Origin: Liolophura sinensis
Lineage: Eukaryota > Mollusca > Polyplacophora > Chitonida > Chitonidae
Reading direction: 5' to 3'
NCBI RefSeq assembly: GCF_032854445.1
Contig: NC_088295.1
Coordinates: 41,463,385 to 41,527,384 of the forward strand
Length of the DNA stretch: 64,000 bases
The notes beneath the pieces are model-generated. The model was given only the letters and a program-made list of their open reading frames with translations. It searched no databases and was not told the origin of the DNA. This document shows, one piece after another, positions 1 through 10,799 of the stretch; position 1 is the stretch's first letter; the number at the start of each line of letters is the position of its first letter. The position numbers and the translations under genes are program-made.

Positions 1-762
1 CGACAAAAGAGTTCCAACTCCAAATTCACCGACTGAAAAATAACGACCTGGACATTTCTGAAATTGTTTTTACTTTGAGTCTCCGCTTTTATATAGCGCA
101 CTGTGGGCTGAATAAAGGCTAACCGTACCAAGTACAACTTATTTTATAAAATTTTGACGCCTGCTTTCTCTTTTTTTATTTTGCAAATAAATTTAGTTCT
201 ATAAGGTTTATATAAGAGACTTACTTAGACTTATTATCATACTTTACAGCACTTTAAGTATGCTCTTTATGAACTCATTTTACTGTTCGTAGTATTTTAA
301 CTATAATAACCTTGAATTTCAAACGCGATTCTGACTAATACACATTTCGCCACCACTGAGCGGTACTTTTTTCGAATAACGGGAAGAGTATCCACCACTT
401 TATTTCTGCTGATCTTGTCTGATAACAAATTGCACGCCAGGCGTCTAGACGTGGGTATTGGGATAGGTTGAAGTGATCCATACAGCATAAAAAGTTAACT
501 CCGCAATCGACCAGAATGCCAAACGATCCATTTCCTGTCTCAGACCTGCATTCACCAGACTGCACATGGCGAGGAATTCGAGGCGTTGGGGATTGCGTTT
601 TTCCCGCTCTCAGGCGGTTTATTTTCCCTATTTATAACAATATATCAATATCAATAGTTTTCACGGAATATACGCTTGTCTTTAGTTTAGAGCCTACATA
701 ATAGATTCTCCCTAAACGTAGAAAATATAATTAAGACCAGATTGGTTGTTTGCTATATAGCC

Positions 763-997
763 AGGATCCTCCGAGGTCGAGTGCTTAGCGCGCTAACTCA
801 GAAGAATGACTAAAGAGACTTTCACCAAGAGATCGCTGTGAGTTCAAGTCCACCTCATGTAGCCATAACCTGAGGATGGTCGTGGGTCTCACCTCAGCTC
901 CACTTGTTTTCCTCCCACCACAATGATGGCCGCTATCGTATAAGTGAAATATTGTTGAGTATGACATAAAACACAATTGAAATAAATAAATAAATAA
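763..997 (+). mobile_element. SINE family A, old full-length copy
   Basis: A degenerate copy with a tRNA-like head. A B-box-like GAGTTCAAGTCC lies near 841, followed by the conserved 3' domain ending in AAATA repeats. Many substitutions relative to the copies at 6994 and 30641 suggest an old insertion. No clear target-site duplication is visible. Confidence 0.75.
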
Positions 998-2278
998 CTA
1001 TATAGCCTCTTAGTATTTCCCTTAAGGTTCGGCAAGTAGAGGGTCTTCTTATATATATCAGAGAATACCCCTCATACAACACTTAAATTCCTTATATATT
1101 ATTTATATAAAGGTTGGTATCATGGTTAAGGTACTGTTACGGAGAACTTCGTAAAAATCTTCAGATTTTGAATCTTCAAAAGTCCAGATGCCCTATCTCG
1201 TCCCAGCGAAGATTTTAAGTTTGGCAGTACTTTATGTGTGCTTCCTCCACATTCTCCAAAACATATCGATCAGTGGTGGTATGTTCTCACCCTTGTAGGC
1301 CACCACAGCTGTTATATAGCAAGAGCTCATGTTCAGCATGTGGAGCCAGTGATTTTACAATGAACCACTAGACTCCTTTTTTAAAGCAAAGATTTATTTA
1401 TTTCCTTCACTTTTGCCTCCTGGTGAACAATTCTTAACAAGCTAATGGGAAAAATACATCAACGGGAAGTAGTCATTGTCTAACTGAGGAACTCACAGCT
1501 CAGGAGTCACGGAGTGGATTGGGGTCACATTAGACCTGAAGTGAGCCGCCCCTTTACAATCTGCTCCGCGGGGCTGGACAAGATCAATAGGGTAATTGGG
1601 TCGTTGATTCAATTCCACTAAAGCCCACAACTATTTCAATTCAATAAAGCACGTTTTCCCAGTATCCAAGAGTGGCTACATTGAGGCTCCAAGATGTAAC
1701 AACTGTCTGTTGGCCATTAGGACATCACGTGACAATCTCACGTGTTTCTAACAAACTCTGTTTCACCACTTAACTATGAAACTGTCACAGTTAGTTGAGA
1801 AAGCTGAGTTTTCCAAAGTAACATCCCGCAGTTCCAAGATATGAATTCACTCTGGCGAAAATATTGTCTGAAATGGCCAAGTAAATTTTTAACTTTTACT
1901 TGGAGTTTAACGGTGTGTAAACGGTATTTTGCAGGTTCGTGAGCGTGGGTGCATATTATACTTACTAGTGTCTTTCATACACTTAGAAAGGCAATGAATT
2001 GGCCGTTATTTTGTATCAGCAATTCCATTTAGGGCAGGAGCCCGTTCCTGATAAGGTTATCGTAGGCTAAGTTCCTGCCCTTGTCGTCTATAGCTCACAG
2101 CCGAAAGGCCCCCAACTAGTAAGATCGCAAGCTAGAATCCAACTGGCGAGGAGCGACAGTTTACTCCGGTCACTCCAATATTTGTCTTCCAAAAACCTGA
2201 TCATATCAGTGAAAAGTGAAACAGTAAAGGCGTTAATTATCAAACAAATGAATATATATGTAGCTTAAATTGTAACTT

Positions 2279-2434
2279 CTCCGACCGTACGCGGGAAGGT
2301 CTACCAGCAACCTGCGGATGGTCGTGAGTTTCCCCCGGGCTCTGTCCGGTTTCCTGCCACCACAATGCTGGTCGCATTATTCTTTAAATATTCTTGAGTA
2401 CGACGTAAAACACCAATCAAATAAATAAATAAAT
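2279..2434 (+). mobile_element. SINE family A, headless copy
   Basis: This copy lacks the tRNA-like head and begins at the GACCGTACG...GAAGGTCT point where several other headless copies also begin. The conserved 3' domain and an AAATA tail are intact. Confidence 0.8.
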
Positions 2435-3761
2435 CGTAACGAACATGGCAAACACATGTCTAAGATATACGTACACGTGGCGTGGTTACAACCAACTGAC
2501 GATGAGGTTTGTGGAACGGGACTTTGCAGTCATGGTTACAATTTGCTGCCTCAACCGTGCTAAATGTGTATCTTCAACAACCACAGTATACCTCCTGATC
2601 TTGTAATGCACTTGGCTAGAGTGTTTGGTACGATTTGTTTAATTTAGTGGAGATAAGTGCAATAAGCAGTGGAGAAACCAAAAACCACTGAAAACCAAAA
2701 ATTAAGCAATATTGCACAGATTTATGACTTCACAACGTTTAACCATCTTGGAGCGTTCGGTAAACGGCCTGCAATTCGAATGGTCGTAAATTCATGGTCG
2801 CAACTATAAACACACACGCCGTTTGCTGCAGGTAGGTTATATCGGTGATACCCAGACAAAGGCGAAGAGCAGTAACAGTTGTCACATTTAGACCGCCCTA
2901 CCCCTTTAACCACGTGTAACCTACTATATACGTTTTCAAAGAGTAATAACTAAAGGAATATTGAAGAAATAGTCCTTTTTTAAGTTCTAACGTTGAGTAA
3001 GTCGTCTAATGATAGAAGAAATTTTGTAAATGGAATAATACAATGGCGTGGGCGGATGGATTACGATCAAGGCAGGATCTGAAATTAAATCTGGAACTCA
3101 ATTTATACAGTCTTTTTATAGTAGTGGGTTCGATTAATTTCCTTAAGGTTTAGACATGTCTTGTCTTCTTTGATTGTTTTGTCTGTGGCGATGGGATTCC
3201 TGTCTATTTTGCCTCCTCTAGGAAATTGATTTATTTAAATGGCCATCTATGAGAAGGCGTTTAAAGAGCAGTCTTGTTAAATGCACATCGGTCCTCTCGA
3301 TTTAAACTTGAATTATAAGGTAATCAAAAACAACATGGAAGAGCTTTTTATGTGGTATTGGTCTAGTGATCAATTAGCATTGTATGCTGAACCAGGTGCA
3401 GGTTTTCTCACTAACCTGATTGGGCCAGTCAGAAGCGCTCTTTGATGGTGTTGACCAGACCAATCAATACCAGAGACACTGATCTCGCCGTAGTTGTTTT
3501 GTAAGCACACACAGATGGAGCAGTATATGTGGTTAAAATGATTGGAATGCTTCAAGGTACTCGTTAAGTCGGAAAAACACACCTGCCGGCCGATGAAATT
3601 GTGATGTTTCCGTCTTCATCACTATAATAATAGCAATATTTCTCAATATTTCACCAAATGAAAATACTTTAAATGCTCCATTATGCTTGAAAAAAAATCC
3701 ATGATATCACGGACAGTCTTAAATATGGAGATACGCGATGTACGGCAGCGCGGTATTATCA

Positions 3762-3796
3762 TGTTTCTGCACATGCATTGGGCATGTGCAGAAACA
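3762..3796. repeat. perfect 15-bp inverted repeat with 5-nt loop
   Basis: The arms at 3762-3776 and 3782-3796 are perfect reverse complements (TGTTTCTGCACATGC and its complement) around ATTGG. It could fold as a compact hairpin in RNA or a cruciform in DNA. Nothing nearby identifies its role. Confidence 0.8.
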
Positions 3797-4099
3797 ATCA
3801 AAACAGGAAACACTGAGGAACGCGAAAAGAACTGCAAGCTTTGTCATCTTGAAACATTCACATCTGTTCCCTAAAATTAATATGGTTTAGTTATTTAGAA
3901 ATACTACTTTCTTTAAAGGGGAAGAAAATTTAAATATCAATCAAATGCCATTGAAAAGAGTATGCTTTTCCTCGAGGGTGCATGCCATAAACAAAATTCT
4001 AATATGTACCTCAAGTTGATAAATTATAAATAAAGTCAGCGCCAAAACTCCATTTTGCCTAAGAGCTAGTCCTGAAGTCTTTTGTGTTAGGAGGAGAAT

Positions 4100-4309
4100 A
4101 GCCGTCGGAAACCGCCGATGTGCAGTTCGTACATTTCCGGTAGAACTCTTCTTCCCTGAAGGTAGCGAACAGTACAGTTCGTTTTCCGCTTGACGATCTG
4201 GAAACCGGAATGTTGGACGTAGGTTCCGAGTTTACACTAACAAGCCGGCAGTTTTAACGACTTTCATTGGCTGAGAGGAAACACACACCCCAGCATAAAG
4301 TTGTTAAAG
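4100..4309 (+). promoter_or_regulatory. possible TATA-less promoter
   Basis: A locally GC-richer stretch holds two ETS-like sites in opposite orientation (TTCCGG at 4135-4140 and CCGGAA at 4205-4210) and an inverted CCAAT box (ATTGG, 4266-4270). It sits directly before a small ORF. Motif clustering is the only evidence; no transcript is visible. Confidence 0.3.
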
Positions 4310-4417
4310 ATGGAGGACGCGATGGACTCAGCGATTGATGCCAGCTTTGCCATTTTCAGGCTTTACGTGTATGGCGAGGAAAAATGGCAAAATTATGCAG
4401 CAGGCACCACCAGATAG
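4310..4417 (+). CDS. small ORF, possible first coding exon (unknown)
   Basis: The frame opens at an ATG in good context (AAAGATGG) and runs 35 codons, starting MEDAMDSAIDASFAIFRLYV. The peptide matches no family I know. Inside it a possible donor (TTTAC|GTGTAT near 4367) could make it a first exon, but that phase does not join directly to the candidate exon at 5280. It may be a chance ORF downstream of a promoter-like region. Confidence 0.22.
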   Translation: MEDAMDSAIDASFAIFRLYVYGEEKWQNYAAGTTR

Positions 4418-4571
4418 AAGAAATGTTCTCTTTTCAGCCTATAGTGTCATGTTTTTAAGTATTCCTCTCCTTTAATGAATCACTGATAGTGAAACAATGC
4501 AACGCTGATGTAGCAAAGCCGATCTAGCCGAGGTAACGACGCCTGCATCATGTGTTATGTGTTACAATTAA

Positions 4572-4707
4572 CTACTTGATAATATTTGCCTAAATCACGT
4601 TTCATTCATCCTCTATCCCAGATTCGTACAACCTTTAGCCTACTTGATAATATTTGCCTAAATCACGTTTCAGGCATCCTCCATCCCAGATTCACCTAAC
4701 CTTATTT
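4572..4707 (+). repeat. 68-bp tandem duplication, two copies
   Basis: A segment beginning CTACTTGATAATATTTGCC occurs at 4572 and again at 4640. The copies are near identical, with a handful of substitutions, so this is a recent local duplication. Confidence 0.8.
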
Positions 4708-5179
4708 GAAAACAACTTTATTTATTTGGAAATTTATGTCAAGCAGCAGTAAGATGTACATCTCAGTGAGGGCCTGGGTTTTATGTTGGCCCCTTTAACC
4801 ACAACAAGTATAAAGATTATAGTTTTAGTAGCATAGCATTTATCCTTTTGTCCCCCCCCCCCCCCAAAAAAAAAATGAGTATGAAAAACTGAATTTTAAG
4901 TCAATACAATTATATTGACGGCTGCAGCCTTTTGTCATGGAGTTTGTCATGTATACTTACCGTTAGTTGGTTTCCTCCACCCATTTTGTTCGGTTTCCCC
5001 AACATTTTTGGGGAAACTTATATAATTTTGGGCTTAAGAATCCATTAATCACCATCCATTAAAATGACCCAGCGGAATAAAAATTATTGATTTTCGCATT
5101 GAACAAAAATCGAATAAATAAAAAAATAAAATACATTTTGCGCTTACGTATATTAATGTTTTGTGGAGTCTCGTTTCAC

Positions 5180-5279
5180 TGGAGATCTTGCTTAACTGTA
5201 TAAATGTTTCAGGGACTTTTGTTTGCAGCGAGATCGTTACTTAAGTGTGTACTAATGTTTTGGGGATTTGTTTTTGCAG
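5180..5279 (+). repeat. tandemly duplicated splice-acceptor-like segment
   Basis: Two successive segments (5180-5228 and 5229-5279) each run from a GAGATC motif to a TTTGCAG acceptor-like end. The sequence after 5280 starts with the same TGGAGATCGTT-type motif. A more decayed related piece may precede 5180. Each unit carries its own pyrimidine-rich tract and AG. Confidence 0.6.
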
Positions 5280-5461
5280 TGGAGATCGTTGCCTCGGCCA
5301 GTATGGCAGGTATGGGGGTGAGTTTCTTACAGGCGTATCTCACCTATCAGCTGGGTCATATCATCACTTACTGGATTACTCTAGTCGTCGGCGTCGGCTC
5401 CGTCCTACTCCTCTCCTTAGCTGCACATCAACACGAATTCTTCAGTGACCAGCCCTCCTAG
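5280..5461 (+). CDS. candidate terminal exon of an unidentified membrane protein
   Basis: After a good acceptor (TTTGTTTTTGCAG|TG) the frame runs about 60 codons to TAG at 5459-5461. It encodes two hydrophobic stretches, around SMAGMGVSFLQAYLTYQL and ITYWITLVVGVGSVLLLSLA, and a short polar tail ending SDQPS. Using this acceptor, the exon would follow a phase-1 intron. I do not recognise the family; a small multi-pass membrane protein is the most that can be said. No upstream exon or clear polyadenylation signal was found, so it could also be a pseudo-exon. Confidence 0.35.
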
Positions 5462-5589
5462 TGGCACTCTTCCAATTCCTCATGTGTAAGTATAAAGTTA
5501 CGTAAATATATCAAGGCAGAGAGAGAGTGAGGTTTCTGGATTTGCCTGCTTTGGGCCAAATATGGTGAAAGTATTTTTTATTAGTGGTT

Positions 5590-5830
5590 TACACGCCGCT
5601 CAGGAAGCTGGTCCTGGCTGAGAGGTCAACTGCCAAGACACACGAGGTGTGGGTTCAACCCCGGTCTTGGACAGGGAATTTGTGGTTTTACCCGTTTTAC
5701 TGTGTATGAGGCCTTGGTTATAATAAGTAGATACGCCCTTATGAATGTTGCCCTACCTATCATTCGCTGAAGACAACTTATCTTCCACCAATATAGTGTG
5801 AACATCGGTTACATTTTAAGGGTATCACTA
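5590..5830 (+). mobile_element. degenerate SINE, family C (possible)
   Basis: A B-box-like GGGTTCAACCCC, then a 'cttggacagggaatttgtgg' motif, then a 'gaagacaacttatcttccac' motif. Related strings occur near 18730-18890, 20520-20680 and 54120-54200, indicating an older dispersed family. Confidence 0.5.
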
Positions 5831-6671
5831 TCGGGGAGTAAAGATGAGAAGCAACTGGCTTGTTAACTCTCAGATCAGCGATAGGCCTTACATATGATCA
5901 AACAAAGACACATGAAGATTTTTGAATAAGTTCAATACATATATTTTAACAAAATAGACAAACAATACAAGTGACAATAATATACAAAATAATACAATTT
6001 AAAGTATCTTACGGCGTTCAAATCCGGATGAAATATTCAAGCAAGTCAGTCCACGTAAATAATGAATCCACAGTTAAGATGAATTGCCTAATAGCACAAA
6101 GAGACAATGAGCAATACCATCTCTAAAATGACGAAACACAAGCTCACAGAGTTCTGCGTGCAGAAAATGGAGTACAGATGACGAATGCCGAATGGCATGA
6201 CAGCCGATATATCTCCAAACTCAGCAAAATCCTTCACCGTGAATGACAGTAAATATGATTGCTTTCAAATGGACTTGAGTAAATAACTGTTCACAATGTG
6301 CCGGCTATAACGCAAAAAATGGAAACATGTAGGTCAGACGATGACTCAAGAAGAAATAAAAAAAATATAATACAATGTTTAAAGGCGGAGTTCGTAACAT
6401 ACATGGAAAAGTTGGTCAGCAGCTTGCCAAACGTCAGTGGTTTACCCGGGGGAATCCATTGTCCTCCAGTCATAAAACTGACGGCTGTCGTATAAATGAT
6501 GAATTCTTGGTTGTGGCGTTTATAGGGTACCTTTTGCAGAACAATGGCAACCAGGGTCAAAGTTGAAGTAATTCAATGCTCGATTAATACGTTACCAACG
6601 CTGTCTAAATCTGACCACTGACTGTTTGTCTGAATACTTGCGTGTCGTGTTAAAACTTAAATAATATATTG
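5831..6671. other. no gene seen
   Basis: AT-rich sequence with short overlapping frames on both strands at 6291-6566. These show no conserved motif and no splice sites that would make an exon chain. Confidence 0.5.
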
Positions 6672-6852
6672 GTACCCAGGGCAATTTATTTATTTATTTG
6701 ATTGGTGTTTTACGTTGTACTCAAGAATATTTCGCTTATACGACGACGGCCGGCATTATGGTGGGTGGAAACGGTGCACAGCCCGGGGGAAACCCACGCC
6801 CATCCGCAGGTTGTTGACAGACCTTCCAACGTACGACGAGTACCCAGGGCAA
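6672..6852 (-). mobile_element. headless SINE A with 13-bp target-site duplication
   Basis: The element lies on the minus strand (about 6685-6839), starting with the AAATA tail and ending at the CGTACG point, without a tRNA head. It is bracketed by an exact direct repeat, GTACCCAGGGCAA, at 6672-6684 and 6840-6852. The duplication shows the headless form was the unit that inserted. Confidence 0.9.
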
Positions 6853-6960
6853 GCGTACAATGATATTCACCCATACAGGGCCTTTATGAAATATGTAAGT
6901 CATCAAGAATAATCTCACTGCCGGTGCGTTGTCTAAGGTACATCTTCCACACAACGTTGT

Positions 6961-7397
6961 CTGGTGTTTTCGGCATGATACTTCAGTGGCGGCGGGGCCT
7001 CCGTGGCTCAGTCGGTTAAAGCGCTAGCGCAGCGTAATGACCCAGGAGTCTCTCACCAATGCGGTCGCTGTGAGTTCAAGTCCAGCTCATGCTGGCGGCC
7101 GTACGTGAGAAGGTCTGCCAGCAACCTGCGGATGGTCGCGGGTTTCCCCCGGGCTCTGCCCGGTTTCCACCCACCATAATGCTGGCCGCCGTCGTATAAG
7201 TGAAATATTCTTGAGTACGGCGTAAAACACCAATCAAAAAAAAAAAAAAATCAGTGGCGGCAGTACTTTGATGGCATCGACTCGCCCTGCCACAGGAAGA
7301 CACAATATATGTGCACACACCTAATAACTCCTCGTCGTCATATGACTGAAAAATTGTTAAGTACGACGTAAAACCCCAAGCATAAATACATACATAA
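6961..7397 (+). mobile_element. older repeat interrupted by a SINE A insertion
   Basis: Sequence flanking the SINE at 6994-7250 matches another repeat at 25586-25713: both contain 'gactcgccctgccac' followed by 'agaagacacaatat' and a tail near 'cctaat...actcctcgtcgtca'. The tail here (7330-7385) ends in 'aaattgttaagtacgacg', as in family B. Confidence 0.7.
6994..7250 (+). mobile_element. SINE family A, full-length, with target-site duplication
   Basis: The tRNA-like head has an A box (TGGCTCAGTCGG, 7004-7015) and a B box (GAGTTCAAGTCC, 7072-7083), the internal RNA polymerase III promoter elements. The body and conserved 3' domain follow, then an A-run tail. An 11-bp duplication, TCAGTGGCGGC, flanks it at 6983-6993 and 7251-7261. 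It is the best-preserved reference copy in the left half. Confidence 0.93.
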
Positions 7398-7399
7398 CA

Positions 7400-8130
7400 A
7401 CATTTATTGTCAGCGTGTCAAAGCATATGTGTACAATGCAGTCCGTTTGTTTTGACTAACCTAAGCTTAAGATTAGGATATGCTGTCGTCACGCGTATAG
7501 GCCGAAAGGAGGCAATGAACGCCTTTCTAGCCTGAGGTCTGTTCTTAAATTCGGGAAGAAGAAGCGAGAGAATCTCAAAATAGACACCAGAACCTAACCA
7601 CAAATGTTACAGGCATGGTTTAAGGAGAAATCAATCCCGTCCACAGGACGTTCGCAATTTTCCTTTCATCGTTTACACAACGAAAACTCCTTCAAATATA
7701 CTACACGAAATTTTACATTAAAATTGCCTGACTGTCAGACAACTAATGCCTTAGGGGAAAGTTGATGTGAGTAGGTTAGAACGTATGAGATAAAAAATTA
7801 TGTATTTATATAGTATTAGCCGAGGAGTAAGGACAATAAGTATACATTGGTTGGCTTTAACACGAGGTCATTGATGGTAAAATTAAAGTTAATCGATGTT
7901 TACTTACTAGGACAGGCAGGAGTACATGTACATTTTCTATTATGTATTCTGTATGCTTCCGGTCGTAGGCTGTTTGCTCGATCCCCGCTTTAATATATCT
8001 ACAAAGATTTTATCAACTTGTTTATAATACATCAGAGATGAAAAATGACCAAGCTTAGATATCTCAGATTAATTAGTGATTAAAATTCCCGCGAGTTACA
8101 TGTCTAAGCTGGCTAACTAGGTCATGACCT
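7400..8130. other. no gene seen
   Basis: Unique AT-rich sequence. I found no exon-like frame, RNA gene or repeat that I could support. Confidence 0.5.
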
Positions 8131-8319
8131 AGTTTGTCTGGTCCGGCCGTTCGTGAGAAGGTCTGTCAGCAGCCTGCAGATGGTGGTGAGTTTCCTCCGG
8201 GCTGTGCCCGGTTTCCTCTCACCATAATCCTGGCCGCTGTCGTATAAGTGAAATATTCTTGAGTACGGCATAAAACACCAATAAAATAAATAAATAAATA
8301 AATAAATAGTTTGTCTGGT
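8131..8319 (+). mobile_element. headless SINE A with 12-bp target-site duplication
   Basis: The element (8143-8307) begins at the same CCG.T.CGTGAGAAGGTCTG point as other headless copies and ends in AAATA repeats. The exact direct repeat AGTTTGTCTGGT occurs at 8131-8142 and 8308-8319. Confidence 0.9.
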
Positions 8320-9286
8320 TTGTCTGTTTCGATATTGGCTTGACAGCCTGTATCCTTTTCTCCAACCTTCTTATGACGTAGCGCGTTTATGAATCTAATA
8401 CATTCTGTATTCAGTTATACTATGCGTGATAGCCGAGAGATAGCAACGATTGGTGTTGGCGAAGACGATGTCTCTAACTCAAACGGTTGGGCATTTCGCT
8501 CTGGGTTTGATGAGAAACAACATCCTAATCTGATGAACTTGTGATAGCTTACTTGAGTTCATTCTGTCTCTACCAGTAGAGAATCAACGCCAGTTGGCTG
8601 TAAGCTACATGTATATGTATTCTCTTCGCACACAAAAAGGAATTTTCGTTTATTCAATTCTTAGGTCCATCTCCACCCATAAACCTGAGCATTGCTGGAG
8701 GCCATATCCAGTGATATATTCTTGAATAACAGTGAAAAAACACACCAGTATTCAGGATCAATGTAGTGGCCGACTCGAAGTCCACGACCATAGGTCAGAG
8801 GGTTTGTCAGGTATAGGCTTCCCTGGTGGGGGCGGTGATGCATCCCAGGCGTATAACAACCCTGATGGGGCTGAAAAAGGGTCGAGTCAGCCATTAAAGA
8901 CCAATCAAATAGATCAATAAATATAAATCTATTTCTCTTGCGTGTTCTTTTCACGCTACTATTCTGTTGTCGTCATCATGATTTTGCGCGGGCCTAACAG
9001 TGTATCAGGTAATTATAAGGTAATTTCTGGGAAGATATTTATGCTGTGAGCAAATAGCTTCAATACATTTCTAGCTATTAACATACAGTCAATGAACTAA
9101 TGGGTGATGAAGAAATGTTCGACCTAAATACTTTAGTATGTCTACTGTGATATATTTATGTCCAGCATTACGGTAAGAGTTCATTCTAAACTAGAAATGT
9201 ACCTACTGCCTCTGCTGAGATTACATCTCTAATGTACTTGATCGCCATGCTTTTTACAACAGCGACGTCGAAAGCGAGGCTCGTGC
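8320..9286. other. no gene seen
   Basis: Contains only short frames. A stretch at about 8690-8930 has weak tail-like resemblance to the SINEs (CCAATCAAATAGATCAATAAA) but is too decayed to classify. Confidence 0.45.
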
Positions 9287-9405
9287 AAACCTGTAAATAG
9301 TGCACTACTCAACCTAATCTGAGATGACTACTTTCACCTCATGTAAACAACTGCACTTGATGGCGAACGTACCGAAGTTTTGAGTAGTGCGCTATTTACA
9401 GGTTT
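9287..9405. repeat. 26-bp inverted repeat, one mismatch
   Basis: The arms at 9287-9312 and 9380-9405 are reverse complements with a single mismatch, separated by 67 bp. The structure could be a small non-autonomous DNA element (MITE) or a long hairpin. I see no flanking direct repeat that proves transposition. Confidence 0.8.
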
Positions 9406-10560
9406 ACGTGGGTATTATTATCATCTCCGCCCGTGCTCAAGTTGAACCGTAGCGATTTAAATATATTTACAAACTTACCACTTGATTTTACATACCAGAA
9501 TTCAGAGGGGATACAACAATTGTTATCGTGGGTTCCTCACTGTGAGGCATAAGCTGATATTTAAGATTTTTACCATACCTGGTTGATTAGACTGCAGTGA
9601 CATCTTTTTTCTCATATGCTGTACGAAGAGCGGTGACCTCCTTTGCTTTTAGTGGTACAGAAATGCGACCGCTTGCCTTGGTATACACAATTACTTTTCA
9701 TGCTGTCTTTCGTGGGCGCCGCCATGTTGATAACTCAATACACATTTGCTAATACGTGAGTAAATAGTTTTTTTTTTTTTTTTTGGATGTTATTTTGGAT
9801 GTTTTTGATTACCATTGATACAGGTAAGTGCTTGATTTTTATACCATTGGTACAGACTTAGGCTCAAGGAATCAGAAAATACTTATTAAATATCTGATAC
9901 ACCTCTATCAACAATTATCCCCAAATTTGGTGGGGGGGGAGTGTTAACTACGCTGATGGCGCCAATCTATACACGAGCTTTGTCTCGGTACCGTAGGATC
10001 ACGTCGAAAAGGCGCGTGATATCGAATGCTGTGAATTCCTTATCTGTGTATTAAGTCCGTCTATCAGGGGGCATAAGCGGCTGGATAGGCTCATGTATAC
10101 GACTGTATATATACATATAAGAGGAATATTTACCCGTCACATTCAAGAAGAGATTATATATCATTCAGAATATCGAAATTACACCGTAACAAGGATTAAA
10201 ATGTATCATGTATAACATGGCACTTGTGATAATGTGAAAGTGTTTTACCACACTAAATTACTGTCATTTTTTGACAAATGCCAATAAAGATAACAGAGAC
10301 CACCTGGTGCATACAACGAACATAAATGACAAGATCGTGTGTAAACAGTTATTAATGGTGGTGTTACCTGTGTATGCAATTTTTCGAATAGTTGACGCGC
10401 AATCTCTTTACGTGTGAAGTAAGACACCCTATGAGTGTGAAGTCGATCGGATAAATGGTTGAGGAGAAAATCGGACGCCTTTACGGACGCATCTAACGTT
10501 CCTTGAAGACCGCTTGTCTCCATCAATATGTTCGTCATTCCAAGGTTTCATCAACCCTTT
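9406..10560. other. no gene seen
   Basis: AT-rich sequence with homopolymer runs (poly-T near 9768-9784, poly-G near 9932). Nothing coding was recognised; the minus-strand frame at 10245-10538 has no family resemblance. Confidence 0.5.
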
Positions 10561-10564
10561 AAGC

Positions 10565-10790
10565 TGATTGCCATGGTGTAAGTGAAAAATTATTAAACAA
10601 CAATCAAATGAATAAATAAATGATGTAAAAGAATTTTTGCTTCAGTATGGGTGTTAACAGCAACCAAATAAGTTAAAAATAAATAAAGGCCGAGTGACAA
10701 GCGTACTAGCACAGCACAATGACTCAGGAGCCTCTCACCAATGCGGTCGCTGTGAGTTCAACTCTGATTCTGGCTTCCTCTTCACTCTGC
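10565..10790 (+). mobile_element. SINE fragments (tail piece, then head piece)
   Basis: A tail-like fragment (10572-10622) ending CAATCAAATGAATAAATAAA is followed by an isolated head-like fragment (10687-10780). The latter has 'cctctcaccaatgcggtcgctgtgagttc', shared with family A, and no 3' domain after it. Confidence 0.65.
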
Positions 10791-10799
10791 TGGTCGTGG

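Larger units (their letters stand above)
1..4099. other. gene-poor intergenic DNA
   Basis: I see no reading frame here with codon structure, splice sites or a recognisable domain; the open frames present are short (60-75 codons) and not protein-like. The stretch contains two SINE copies and one perfect hairpin, listed separately. The rest is unique AT-rich sequence in which I recognise nothing. Confidence 0.6.

Noticed and set aside
6999-7085. tRNA gene
   Set aside because: A and B boxes are present, but they are the head of a SINE; no acceptor stem or anticodon arm folds properly. The same applies to the heads at 12155, 30650, 45960 and 63005.
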